Source: JAVBNW01 sp031551255 (GTDB lineage Bacteria; Bacillota; Clostridia; Christensenellales; UBA1750). Taken from it: a stretch of 28,533 nt of DNA. The stretch's first letter is position 1, and each line of letters begins with the position of its first letter. The translations under genes and the position numbers were made by a program. Where the stretch lies: contig JAVBNW010000150.1 in the NCBI GenBank assembly GCA_031551255.1, forward strand, positions 1 to 28,533, given 5' to 3'. Below the pieces are notes generated by a model, which ran no database searches, was not told the origin of the DNA, and saw only the letters and a program-made list of their open reading frames with translations. Below, piece after piece: positions 13,863-22,548 of this stretch.

Positions 13863-15282
13863 ACCTCGCTTCAACGTCCGCCTGAAGATCATCGCGTATT
13901 TCGTCGCGCTGGTCGGCATCGCGTTCGTCATCGTGATCACCGTGGTGATGCGCGTGACGACCGACTATCTGATCGACCAGCGCATCAAGGACGAAATGGC
14001 CGTCGCCGAGACGATCGCACTCGAGGTGGCGGCGGACTTTGGTACGCTGGAGGCAGGAAATTTATTCCAAACGCTTGTATCGCGCGGCAGAGAGCACTCC
14101 GCCCGCTTTCTCGTGCTCGGCGCCACGGGGACCGTTCAGATGGACAGCCAGGCGGGCCTGGCCGGCGCGGATCTTCGCGATTACGCTGAGGTGCGCGATA
14201 TCCTCAACACCTCAAGAGACCGATCCTACGGCCTGCACACGCTGGGCGAGCCGGGCAACAGGGAAGTGGTCGGCTATTTTACATCCGTCATCACCAACGA
14301 TTCCAAGCGTATCGGCGTGCTCTTCATGTCCGCATCCATCCAGGATTTGATCGACAGGCTCGCGCAGGTGCGCTCGACGCTGATGATTTCCTTCGGCGTG
14401 ATCATGGCGGCCGTCATCTACGCGGGCGCGGCGATGGCGGGCGTGATCACAAAGCCCATCAACGCGCTGACGCAGGTGATCTCCCGCACGAGCGGCGGAG
14501 ATTTTTCCGGCAGGGTAAAGACGCGCGGCTCGGACGAGCTTGCGCGCCTTGGCAGGACGTTTAATATGATGAGCGAGCGGCTCGAGCATCAAGATAAAAT
14601 GCGCAACGACTTTATTTCCAACGCGTCCCACGAGATGAAAACGCCGCTTTCGGCGATGAAGATCCTTGTCGAGTCCCTGATTCATCAAAAGGAATTCGAC
14701 CCTGAGATTACCAAGGATTTTTTAGGGGATGTTGACAAGGAGATCGACCGGCTTACCGGCATCGTGACGGATCTACTGGTGCTCGTGCGCTTTGATTCCG
14801 ACTCTACCATGCGCATGGAGACCCTCCCCGTGCAGTTGCAGGATCTGCTCGAGGATACCTGCGGCCGCCTGGGACCTGTGGCCAGAGAGGCGGGCATCGA
14901 TTTGCTGCTCGCGCCGCATGCGGGCCTTACCGTATCGGGCGACTACGCAAAGCTCCAACAGGTGTTTTATAATGTGATCGACAACGCCATCAAGTATACG
15001 CCCAGGGGCGGCAAGGTGCGCGTAGAGCTGCAAAAGACGGGGCAGGACGCCGAGGTAACCGTCAAGGACAACGGCATCGGCATCTCCGCCGACGACCAAG
15101 CGCATATTTTTGATCGGTTTTATCGCGTGGACAAGGCCCGCTCGCGCGCGACCGGCGGCACGGGGCTGGGGCTTTCCATTGCTCGCAACATCGTCGTTTC
15201 GCACGGCGGCGATTTGCAGGTTTCCAGCAAGGAAGGCGAGGGCAGCGCGTTTACCGTTTCACTGCCGCTCAGGTTGCCTTAA
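13849..15282 (+). CDS. Membrane sensor histidine kinase (HAMP, HisKA, HATPase)
   Basis: The 477-residue kinase has a first membrane helix (about 14-34) and an outer sensor domain of about 140 residues. A second helix (about 178-200) is followed by a HAMP linker (201-252). The dimerisation domain carries His261 in SNASHEMKTPLSAM, and the ATPase domain has NVIDNAIKYTP (N box), VKDNGIGIS (G1) and TGGTGLGLSIA (G2). The start appears to be TTG 13849, inside the response regulator gene; it keeps the basic residues before the first helix, but its ribosome binding site is weak. It pairs with the regulator just upstream as a PhoR/WalK-like system for an envelope signal. What the sensor domain binds cannot be told. 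Confidence 0.92.
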   Translation: MRINRPRFNVRLKIIAYFVALVGIAFVIVITVVMRVTTDYLIDQRIKDEMAVAETIALEVAADFGTLEAGNLFQTLVSRGREHSARFLVLGATGTVQMDSQAGLAGADLRDYAEVRDILNTSRDRSYGLHTLGEPGNREVVGYFTSVITNDSKRIGVLFMSASIQDLIDRLAQVRSTLMISFGVIMAAVIYAGAAMAGVITKPINALTQVISRTSGGDFSGRVKTRGSDELARLGRTFNMMSERLEHQDKMRNDFISNASHEMKTPLSAMKILVESLIHQKEFDPEITKDFLGDVDKEIDRLTGIVTDLLVLVRFDSDSTMRMETLPVQLQDLLEDTCGRLGPVAREAGIDLLLAPHAGLTVSGDYAKLQQVFYNVIDNAIKYTPRGGKVRVELQKTGQDAEVTVKDNGIGISADDQAHIFDRFYRVDKARSRATGGTGLGLSIARNIVVSHGGDLQVSSKEGEGSAFTVSLPLRLP

Positions 15283-15286
15283 GGGA

Positions 15287-15400
15287 TCGGCGGGCCTGCG
15301 CCGAAGTAGAACGCACCGGCACGCTTGCGCTCTTCGCCTTCGGTGCGAAAAGCATTCTCGCTCATCTCGCCCCATTTTGAAATTCGGTGACTATAAGAAA
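15287..15400 (+). repeat. Dispersed intergenic repeat, diverged copy C
   Basis: It lies in the 133-nt gap between the kinase and the first GerMN lipoprotein gene. A 7-bp inverted repeat CGCACCG (15312-15318) with CGGTGCG (15341-15347) runs into the tail GCGAAAAGCATTCTCGCTC. It ends CCATTTTGAAATTCGGTGAC, which parallels CCGTTTTTGAAGTTGACC of copy A. Confidence 0.45.
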
Positions 15401-15415
15401 AAGAGGTTACGATTT

Positions 15416-16471
15416 TTGCGCATGTATACCTTTGACTGCAAGCGGATACTCGGGAAGGCTAAGAAGCTTTGCGCACTGGCGCTGGCGCTCGTTTTGCTGC
15501 CGGTTCTCGCCGGTTGCGACGGATGGCTCAGCGGCATTCAAGAGCGCACTGTCGTTCCGGATGCGCATGCAACCATGCCGTCTGTGCCGCCCAAGGGTGG
15601 AGACGTGGCGGCGAACAAGGTACCCGTTACGCTGTATTACCGCTATAAAACCGAGCCTTATCTTGCGCCCTACTCGGTGCTGCTGGATGTGACGAACGAC
15701 AAATCCATCGAGCAGGCGGTGCTGGAGAGGCTGATACAAGGCCCCGATTCCGACCGCTACGCGTACACGGCGCTCATCGACGCCGAAACATCGGTTTCGG
15801 TAGAGGAAAAGCGCGGGCATCTGGAAATTACTCTCAGCCAGGAATATGTCGATTTTATGGCCGCTCTGCCCAACCCGTGGGATGCCAACAACGACGAATA
15901 CGAGAGCGAGCTTATGCTAAGGCGCCAGCTGGCGCTGTATTCCATCGTCGACACCATCACGGAAATGGGGAAGTTCGGCCGGGTGATGATTCAGATCAAC
16001 CGCGGCTCCGGAGTGGCTGAAAAGCTGCGCCGTTCCGAGGCGGGCATAACCTCTATGGGGGATCGGGCCATCGATCTTATATCCCGCGACGCATCGTGGG
16101 TTTTGACTGCGCGCCGCAGCGCGGAGCTTGCACTTGACGCGTTTGTCGACAAGGATTGGTCGCGCTTTTCGGGTTTTATCGCCGGCGATGTCGATGGAAC
16201 ATCCGCGCCCAACGCCAGCGAATTGCGCGATCTTCTCCAGCAGCGTCCTTCGCTCATCAGCTATACGATCGCTCCGAACGAAACCGTCATGCCCGGCGGC
16301 GACGTCGCGCGCAAGGGCGTGGAGCAGGCGACGCTTACGCTGGACGTTACCTTTAGCGATGCCGTGGGCGTCGTTACGGTTATAGAATCGGTTCCGCTGC
16401 GCATGGTGCGCGAGGACGGCATTTGGCAAATCGCTTATCCGTCGCTGAGCGCGATGGTGCCCACGCCATGA
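15416..16471 (+). CDS. GerMN-domain lipoprotein
   Basis: The 351-residue precursor has a basic N-terminus, a hydrophobic stretch and a lipobox LAGC with Cys34 as the lipid-modified residue. It is therefore predicted to be anchored on the outer face of the membrane. After a Ser/Pro-rich linker comes a GerMN (sporulation/germination protein GerM N-terminal) domain with VTLYYRYK, ERLIQGP and LEITLSQEYVDF. The C-terminal half has a second, less clear alpha/beta region. GerM-type proteins act at the envelope, in B. subtilis in engulfment, but GerMN domains also occur in non-sporulation lipoproteins. I favour TTG 15416 because GAGG (15403-15406) is 9 nt upstream. ATG 15422, two codons later, is 15 nt away. 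The next gene overlaps its stop by ATGA. Confidence 0.85.
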   Translation: MRMYTFDCKRILGKAKKLCALALALVLLPVLAGCDGWLSGIQERTVVPDAHATMPSVPPKGGDVAANKVPVTLYYRYKTEPYLAPYSVLLDVTNDKSIEQAVLERLIQGPDSDRYAYTALIDAETSVSVEEKRGHLEITLSQEYVDFMAALPNPWDANNDEYESELMLRRQLALYSIVDTITEMGKFGRVMIQINRGSGVAEKLRRSEAGITSMGDRAIDLISRDASWVLTARRSAELALDAFVDKDWSRFSGFIAGDVDGTSAPNASELRDLLQQRPSLISYTIAPNETVMPGGDVARKGVEQATLTLDVTFSDAVGVVTVIESVPLRMVREDGIWQIAYPSLSAMVPTP

Positions 16472-18147
16472 CGATGCGGCATTGCTTGGCGCAAGCGGTC
16501 GGAAACCGTCGAAAGCTCCTGGCTTCGGGCGGGGTTTGCAAGGCCCCGGATCGTCGCCGAGGCGGGTGGCGGGCAAGCGTTGTATGCGTAGCGCTCGCCG
16601 CCATTTTAGGCGGTTGCGCAAATTCCAGTGAAATCTCCCCTTCGACGACGCCCCAGCCCACCCCGCTTCCCTATGCGCCGGTGAGCGATCAGATGACTGT
16701 GCGCAAAGTGCGGCAAGTACTTTACTATCTTTCGCAAGACGGCGCGAAGCTGCGGCCGATGCTCAAGACGATCTCAGTGCTTCCGGAAGAGACGATGCTC
16801 GAGGCGCTGCTTGGGCAGTTGATGCAAGCCCCGGAAGACCCCTCTTTCGCGCCTATCTTTCCCATGGGATACAACATGTATCTACTCGGCGTCGAGCAAT
16901 CGCAAAATGTCGCAACCGTCAACCTGACGGGTCGCTTTACTATGCTCGACCGCGCGCAACAGTTTGCCGCGCGCGCCGCGATCGTTAACACGCTTACGGA
17001 GCTGAGCGATATACGCTATGTGAATATACTAATCGATGGAAAAGCCGTTTCGCCATATATGTTGGAGAACAATTCTACAATACCCTTTGGCACGATGTCG
17101 CGCGTCAGCGAAGATATTGCCGAGGCCTTTACGCAGGTGGAAAGCGAATATACCCGCGCAAAGAGCCAGGAGAGCCTTTCCGAAACGACGATAAACCGCC
17201 AGGTTACGCTCTATTTTGCGTCGGCGGATGGAACGATGCTCATGCCCGAGGTGCGGGAGATTTCTATGGACTGCGTGGATATGATCGTGCCCGTGGTCAA
17301 TGCGCTCATCCGCGGGCCTAGCGATAGCGCGCAGTTTTCCCGCACGCTTCCGGCCGGGCTCGTGCTACGGTCCGCCGGGCTGCGCAAACAGGGCGGCGAG
17401 ATGGTGGTGGCCGTCGATCTGCGCGCGGGCGCGCGAGAAATGATCGCGCGCAGCGGCATTTCGCCCGAGCTTTTGCACGCGTCGCTATTGTATACGCTTT
17501 GCAGTTTTGTTCCGGATGTGGACGGAATTCAGCTGATCATCGACGGCAACGACGCGGGCATTTTACCCAAGGATGCCGCGCAAGAAGAAAAAATTGCGGC
17601 AAGGCCTGAGCAAACCACCACCCCGACGGACGAAAAAGGGGAGGGGGATCTTCCCGAGCTGCCCGAGGTGCTTGCGACGATCTACCGCTACGAAGATTTT
17701 CATATACCCATCGGCAGGAATGTAACGCTGTACTATCCGATGGAGGACGGGCGGCTTCGACCCGCGCTCAGAACGTTGAGCCAGCTGGACGCGGGCTCGG
17801 CGCGCAGTTGGCTCAGCGAACTTTTGATCGGCGCGAGCGAACAAGCCGCCAAAGATAGCGAGTTGTTTTCCTTTCCCGCCGATTTTACCGCGCAGGAGAT
17901 CTTGGGCATCGCTTTGAGCGGGGAAACTGCCTTGATCAACCTATCCGGCAAGGCGGCGCACAGCCTTGCGGGTTCCGAGCCGGTTCGCGAGCGCGCGTGG
18001 GTGTATTCGCTGATCAACACATTATCCGGCGTGCCCGGTATACGCAACGTACGCTTTTTGGTGGATGGCGCGCCGGTGGATTCCTTTGGGGGGAGCATAT
18101 CGTTGCGCGAGGCGCTTTTGCCCAATCCGGGCATTGTAGAGAAATAG
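16468..18147 (+). CDS. Lipoprotein with three tandem GerMN domains
   Basis: The 559-residue precursor has a lipobox LGGC with Cys50. The n-region is unusually long (about 38 residues, Arg-rich) before the hydrophobic core. Three GerMN modules follow, each starting with a V(L/T)LYY/F strand and a D-G turn. They begin near residues 74 (QVLYYLSQDG), 246 (VTLYFASADG) and 422 (VTLYYPMEDG), and each ends with an LIDG/LVDG strand. A low-complexity, charged Thr/Pro/Glu linker separates modules two and three. ATG 16468 overlaps the upstream stop (ATGA), implying coupled translation with the one-module paralogue. The pair probably forms a surface complex. A function in spore formation or envelope stress is inferred only from the domain and the two-component system upstream. 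Confidence 0.85.
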   Translation: MTMRHCLAQAVGNRRKLLASGGVCKAPDRRRGGWRASVVCVALAAILGGCANSSEISPSTTPQPTPLPYAPVSDQMTVRKVRQVLYYLSQDGAKLRPMLKTISVLPEETMLEALLGQLMQAPEDPSFAPIFPMGYNMYLLGVEQSQNVATVNLTGRFTMLDRAQQFAARAAIVNTLTELSDIRYVNILIDGKAVSPYMLENNSTIPFGTMSRVSEDIAEAFTQVESEYTRAKSQESLSETTINRQVTLYFASADGTMLMPEVREISMDCVDMIVPVVNALIRGPSDSAQFSRTLPAGLVLRSAGLRKQGGEMVVAVDLRAGAREMIARSGISPELLHASLLYTLCSFVPDVDGIQLIIDGNDAGILPKDAAQEEKIAARPEQTTTPTDEKGEGDLPELPEVLATIYRYEDFHIPIGRNVTLYYPMEDGRLRPALRTLSQLDAGSARSWLSELLIGASEQAAKDSELFSFPADFTAQEILGIALSGETALINLSGKAAHSLAGSEPVRERAWVYSLINTLSGVPGIRNVRFLVDGAPVDSFGGSISLREALLPNPGIVEK

Positions 18148-18160
18148 GGGGATGACAAAT

Positions 18161-18880
18161 ATGGAGCTTAGGGTGTTGGGACGGCACGGTTTGTACCCGC
18201 CCCGTGCAGGGGCATGCTCCAGCTTTTTTGTAGGATTTGGTGGCGGCAATGTGCTCTTGGATTGCGGGCCTGGCGCGCTTAGCCATATGGAGCCGTGGAT
18301 GCTTGCCTCGCTCGAGGCCGTCGTGCTTACGCACCTGCATTGGGATCATGTTTCCGATGCGCTGCCGCTCAGGTACGCGCTCGAGCGTCTCGGCCGTAAG
18401 ATTACTGTGTTTTTGCCCGAAGAGCCGCCGGAGATTTGCCGCCTGCTCACGGCGTCGGAAGCGATCGAGCCGATTTTTTTGCGCGACGGCATGCAGCTTT
18501 CACGCAACGGTTGCGAGCTTTCGTTTGTGGCGATGCGGCATCCCGTTCCGGCATATGGCGTGCGCCTATGTGCGGATGGAGCTACTTTGGCGTATTCGGG
18601 CGACACGAACACCTGTGAGGGCCTTGCAAAACTGCTTTCATGCGAGCCGGATATCGCCCTTGTAGACGCCTGCTTTTCCGATACGCAGTGGGACGAGCAA
18701 AAGCCGCACCTGAGCGCGCGCCTCGCGGCCGGGGCCATGGCCGCTGCCCGCGTGAAACAGCCGCTGCTTACGCATCTTGCGCCGGGGACGGATTCGCATT
18801 CCTTGCTATTGCAGGCGCAAGAGGCCTGCCCGGAATGCGCTTGGGCGGAAGAGGGCGGCGTCTATCGACCGCATGCCTAG
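18161..18880 (+). CDS. Metallo-beta-lactamase-fold hydrolase (RNase Z / YycJ-like group)
   Basis: A 239-residue stand-alone MBL-fold protein. The zinc motif is intact: THLHWDH gives His58, His60, Asp62 and His63. Further likely ligands are His in AMRHPV, Asp in YSGDTNTC and His in LTHLAPG. The arrangement fits the RNase Z-like branch (COG1234/COG1235), whose members cleave RNA, DNA or phosphodiesters; the substrate here is not known. I chose ATG 18161 because GGGGG (18147-18151) is 9 nt upstream, whereas the earlier in-frame ATG 18152 touches that site. It starts 13 nt after the lipoprotein stop and ends 19 nt before comEC. Confidence 0.88.
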   Translation: MELRVLGRHGLYPPRAGACSSFFVGFGGGNVLLDCGPGALSHMEPWMLASLEAVVLTHLHWDHVSDALPLRYALERLGRKITVFLPEEPPEICRLLTASEAIEPIFLRDGMQLSRNGCELSFVAMRHPVPAYGVRLCADGATLAYSGDTNTCEGLAKLLSCEPDIALVDACFSDTQWDEQKPHLSARLAAGAMAAARVKQPLLTHLAPGTDSHSLLLQAQEACPECAWAEEGGVYRPHA

Positions 18881-18899
18881 GGTAAAGGGATCTGAACAT

Positions 18900-21242
18900 A
18901 TGCGATTATCCGGGGCAAGGGCGCAGCATCGCCTTGCCCAGTCGCGCCTGCACAACGCCCTTCGTGCGCAAAGGCCACTGCTCGCCGCGGCGGCCGGGCT
19001 CGCCACGGGGATCGCCGCCGCGCACGCTATGCACGGCGCCCCCCCATGGTGGCCGCTGCCGTGTGCGGTAGCGGCTGTGTTTGTGGTAGTGGGCCTTTAT
19101 CTTTGGCGAAGAAGCGCATTTCTTCCCATGCTTTTTGCCGTAGTTTTTGCGCTGGCGGGCATCCCACTTTATTACGCAGCGACGCCGAAAGCGGCGCCCG
19201 TGCCCGGAGAGCCCTGCGAGCTTGTGGGCACGGTGGCCGCTGTGCGCCCGCTCGCGCTGGGGGCGGTGGACTACGACCTCCGGGATGCGCAGGCTACATG
19301 GGCGGATGGAGAAGTCGTTCAGCTTAAGGGCCGCGTGCGCGTGCGAAGCGTCATCGACTCATCCGTTGCGATGCCGGGGCGGCAATTGCGATTTTCCGGG
19401 GCCGAGTTGTATGTGCCCAAAGGACAGCGCAACCCGGGCGGCTTCAATGCGCGCATGTACGGCTATACCCAGGGTTATCTATACCAGGCCGATGCGCCCG
19501 TGCCGGGGCTTATCTCAGGGGAAGAGAATGCGCTTGCCGCATCCCTTTTGCGCGTGCGGCTTGGCGCATTGGAAGCAATCGCCCTTTTGTGGCCCGATGT
19601 GCAGGATCAGGCGATTCTGCGCGCGCTCCTGGCCGGCGATACGTCGCTGATTTCCAGCGACGTGCGGGATGCTTTTTCCAACCTGGGCATTTCGCACGTG
19701 CTGGCCGTTTCCGGTTTGCATATGGGGTTTGTGCTGCTCCTACTGGAGGGGGCGGTACGATTCATGTTTTTCCTGTTGCCCAAGCGCTTCACCTGGCTAT
19801 GGGGAAGGCATAGGGCGCTGCGCTCGCTGCTCGTGCTGGCCGGCCTTGCGCTGTATGCCGCATTTACCGGCATGTCCCCCTCGACGGTGCGCTCGCTGAT
19901 CATGGCGGGTGTTCTGCTGGGATCCAGGGCCTTTCTTGTAAAGCCCGATAACGCATCGACGCTTGGCGCGGCGGTCGTTGTTATGCTGCTTAATCACCCT
20001 GCGGATCTGTTTTCGGCGTCGTTTCAGATGTCGGCGGGCGCCGTCGCCGGGATCTTTCTTCTGTATCAACCGCTATATGAACGGATGCTCAAGTGGCGTA
20101 TTCCCCGCTACATGGCGTCCTCGTTGGCGGTATCCCTGTCGGCGCAGCTAATGATTTTACCTGTTTTGGCGACCAGTTATGGCAGGCTTCCGTTGCTCGG
20201 GTTGCTGGCCAATTTATTCGCCGTGCCCCTGGCCGCGGCAGCGGTTATGCTGGGCCTTCCGGCGCTGCTCCTGTATGCCGCATTTCCCCTGTTGGCTATG
20301 ATTCCGGCTTATCCGGTGATGTTATGCGTTCGCCTGCTCGAGCGTCTTGCGCACGCCTCGGTGCAGATGCCGCTGGTTTCCATGGGTATCGCTGCGCCTA
20401 CGCCGGCGGTAATAGCCGTCTTCTGGTTTGCGCTCTGGTTGTTTTCTCCGCCAGGGCGTGCGCTCGGCCTCGCGGCGCGCAAGCGTCTGCGCGCGGTATG
20501 CGCGTGTGCAGGCGCGGTAGCGATTGCCGCGTGGGTTGTTTTGCTGTTTCCACCCCATCCCGTGCTGACGTCGCTGGATGTCGGCTACGGCTCCGCCTCG
20601 GCCGTACGGCTGGGCTCAACAACGGTGCTGATCGACGCCGGCGGAGCGAAGGAGACGAGCGACTACGCGCTGCAATACGGCTGTCGCTACGACGCCGCCT
20701 TTCTCACGGCGCTCGACGCAGGGCATGCCGGTTCTGTAGAGGCCCTCATCGGCAACGGGAAACTGAAAACGTTGTTCATACCCCAAGACGCGGACGAAGC
20801 CAAGCCCGCCGTAGCCAACCTGCTCGAAGCGGCAAGTCTTGCGCGCGTGCCGGTTGCGCGCTACGCCCCCGGCGATGGGTTTACCGTTGGCGGGTTGTCG
20901 ATCGAAATTTCTGCGCCGCGCGCTGGCGGCGACGGTGTTGCTGTTGCGGTCGGGGCGAGGAGCAACCCCGGCGCGATGCTTTTCGCGGACCGGCATGTTG
21001 CACCCGCCGGCAGGCAATCCCCTGCGCGCATTGTATATCTTGGCGGCGGAAGCGGCCGCATGGAAGATTGGTCCGACGCCGCGACACCGGAGCTCGCGCT
21101 TTATTCCGGCCGGAACAAACCGCCTTTGGCGGATGCATGGCAGCGCAACGGCGCGCGGGTGGATGCGCTGAGCTTCGTGGGGGCCGCAGAAGTTTCTCTG
21201 GGCAAAGAATTGCGCGTGAAGCGCTGGGATAAGGAGAGGTAG
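18900..21242 (+). CDS. comEC: ComEC/Rec2-family DNA-uptake channel with degenerate MBL domain
   Basis: ComEC forms the inner-membrane channel for single-stranded DNA in natural transformation. The 780-residue protein shows N-terminal membrane helices and an OB-fold-like outer segment. The competence domain has SNLGISHVLAVSGLHMGF, TGMSPSTVRSLIMAG and FQMSAGAVAGI, with many membrane helices to about residue 550. The C-terminal MBL-like domain is present but eroded. VGQGD reads VGYGS (561-565), and the THxDxDH zinc motif reads TALDAGH (603-609), so two of the four ligands are gone. ATG 18900 has AAAGGGA 9 nt upstream. comEC is followed by holA, a widespread Firmicutes order. The channel may be working while the nuclease-like domain is not. 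Confidence 0.9.
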   Translation: MRLSGARAQHRLAQSRLHNALRAQRPLLAAAAGLATGIAAAHAMHGAPPWWPLPCAVAAVFVVVGLYLWRRSAFLPMLFAVVFALAGIPLYYAATPKAAPVPGEPCELVGTVAAVRPLALGAVDYDLRDAQATWADGEVVQLKGRVRVRSVIDSSVAMPGRQLRFSGAELYVPKGQRNPGGFNARMYGYTQGYLYQADAPVPGLISGEENALAASLLRVRLGALEAIALLWPDVQDQAILRALLAGDTSLISSDVRDAFSNLGISHVLAVSGLHMGFVLLLLEGAVRFMFFLLPKRFTWLWGRHRALRSLLVLAGLALYAAFTGMSPSTVRSLIMAGVLLGSRAFLVKPDNASTLGAAVVVMLLNHPADLFSASFQMSAGAVAGIFLLYQPLYERMLKWRIPRYMASSLAVSLSAQLMILPVLATSYGRLPLLGLLANLFAVPLAAAAVMLGLPALLLYAAFPLLAMIPAYPVMLCVRLLERLAHASVQMPLVSMGIAAPTPAVIAVFWFALWLFSPPGRALGLAARKRLRAVCACAGAVAIAAWVVLLFPPHPVLTSLDVGYGSASAVRLGSTTVLIDAGGAKETSDYALQYGCRYDAAFLTALDAGHAGSVEALIGNGKLKTLFIPQDADEAKPAVANLLEAASLARVPVARYAPGDGFTVGGLSIEISAPRAGGDGVAVAVGARSNPGAMLFADRHVAPAGRQSPARIVYLGGGSGRMEDWSDAATPELALYSGRNKPPLADAWQRNGARVDALSFVGAAEVSLGKELRVKRWDKER

Positions 21243-21243
21243 C

Positions 21244-22254
21244 ATGGAGTACAAAGAATTTTATCAGCGCTTGAAGGAAAACGCGCTCCCTGCGTGCCTC
21301 CTCATGCACGGCGAGGAAGAATACCTAAAGCAAAGAGCGCTTGAAAGCCTGCGCAAGGCCTATCTACCCGAGGGGCTTGAGGTGATGAACGAGGCGGTGT
21401 TTGAGGGCGCCGCCGAGGAAAACGTGCTGATTGAGGCATGTGAAACGCTCCCCTTTATGGGAGAAAAGCGGTTGGTAATCGCCAAGGAGCATCCGCTGAT
21501 TGCGGGAGGAGCCGGGGGCGACGGTTCGCGTTTGGCGGACTATGTCCGCGCGATGCCCCCTCATGCGGCGCTTGTTTTTTATGTGCGGGGCGGGGCGGAT
21601 ATGCGCAAAAAGCTCCCTTCCGCAATCTCGAAGGCGGGCGGAGCCGCGCTGTTTCGGATGGTCGACGATAAGGATCTGTTCGCTTTCCTCGCGCGCGAGT
21701 GCAAGGCTGCAGGGCTCGCGGTCGGCCGCGCCGCCATGGAGCGGCTGGTGTTTCTATGCGGGCGCGATCTGTCGGTTTTGTCGGGCGAAATACGCAAGAT
21801 CATCGCCTACGCGGGAAATAAAGAAAGCGTTTCGGCCGAGGATGTGGATCAGATTGCGGTGCCGTGCCTGGAAGCCAACGTCTATCACATGGTGGATGCG
21901 CTGCTGGACGGAAATGCTGCGCACGCCCATGAACTCAAGGCCGCCTTGCTGCGCGACGGCGAGAGCCCGATCAGAATCCTCTCCGTGCTCACAAGCAACT
22001 TGCGGCAGCTTTCCTATGCCAAGATTATGCTCGACGCAGCGCGGCCCAAGCCGGAAATTGAGAGGGCCATCGGCGTGTCGGGTTTTATCGCCGGGAAGAT
22101 CCTCACTCGCGCATCCCGCCTCGATGCGCGAAGGGTCTTGGCGGCCGAGCGCCTTTGCGCCCAAGCGGATTATGAAATCAAATCGGGCGCATATAAAGAA
22201 GATGCCGCGCTGGACCGCGCGATGCTTTCGTTGGATCTTTCCATAAGACGCTGA
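21244..22254 (+). CDS. holA: DNA polymerase III delta subunit
   Basis: The delta subunit opens the beta sliding clamp within the clamp-loader complex. The 336-residue protein matches family length. It has the N-terminal LLMHGEEEYLKQRALESL, LPFMGEKRLVIAKE, FYVRGGADMRKKL and a central AVPCLEANVYHMVDALLDGN, with a helical C-terminal collar region. ATG 21244 lies just after the comEC stop (21240-21242), and its ribosome binding site AAGGAGAGG is inside the comEC end. It is the last gene of the long + strand block. Confidence 0.93.
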   Translation: MEYKEFYQRLKENALPACLLMHGEEEYLKQRALESLRKAYLPEGLEVMNEAVFEGAAEENVLIEACETLPFMGEKRLVIAKEHPLIAGGAGGDGSRLADYVRAMPPHAALVFYVRGGADMRKKLPSAISKAGGAALFRMVDDKDLFAFLARECKAAGLAVGRAAMERLVFLCGRDLSVLSGEIRKIIAYAGNKESVSAEDVDQIAVPCLEANVYHMVDALLDGNAAHAHELKAALLRDGESPIRILSVLTSNLRQLSYAKIMLDAARPKPEIERAIGVSGFIAGKILTRASRLDARRVLAAERLCAQADYEIKSGAYKEDAALDRAMLSLDLSIRR

Positions 22255-22286
22255 GCCGCCTCGTCGTCGCGGACTGCGTATCGCTC

Positions 22287-22310
22287 GCTTCCACACTGCG
22301 GTGTGAAAGC
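22287..22310. repeat. Hairpin with C(TGCG)G loop
   Basis: CACAC (22292-22296) pairs with GTGTG (22301-22305) around a TGCG loop. After one mismatch the stem continues with GCTT/AAGC. In RNA the loop is of the stable UNCG type. Confidence 0.55.
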
Positions 22311-22336
22311 TCGTTCACTGCGTCGCTCCTCCTCTT

Positions 22337-22500
22337 CCATAAAAGCACTGCGGCGCTTTTATGGATAGGGAACGACGAGGAAAGATACGGGGGCACGCGT
22401 TTTCCGTTCTTCCTACTCCTCAAAAGCACTGCGGCGCTTTTATGGATAGAGAACGACGAAAAAGGAAGCGGGAGCGCGCGTTCTTCGTTCTTTTTAATCC
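22337..22500. repeat. Tandem 81-nt repeat with UNCG-type hairpins
   Basis: Two units start at 22341 and 22422. Each begins AAAAGCACTGCGGCGCTTTT, followed by ATGGATAGRGAACGACGA and a GC-rich segment ending in a TTCTTC or TTCCGTTCTT-type run. In the first unit the stem extends to 10 bp as CCATAAAAGC/GCTTTTATGG (22337-22364). The loop is C(TGCG)G in both. A different hairpin (22499-22524) takes the place where a third unit would begin. Confidence 0.65.
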
Positions 22501-22524
22501 CAAAGAAACCTCAGTTTCTTTGGG
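22499..22524. terminator. 11-bp perfect hairpin, possible two-way terminator
   Basis: CCCAAAGAAAC (22499-22509) pairs perfectly with GTTTCTTTGGG (22514-22524) around CTCA. It lacks a long T-run on either side, so termination is a guess from its position between convergent operons. Confidence 0.4.
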
Positions 22525-22548
22525 AAGAGGAGGTTTCACGCAGCGCCG

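Noticed and set aside
20093..21232. 379-codon + strand ORF in another frame of comEC
   Set aside because: Arg/Ala/Gly-rich composition with no domain; it is a frame shadow of comEC in GC-rich DNA, not a frameshifted product.
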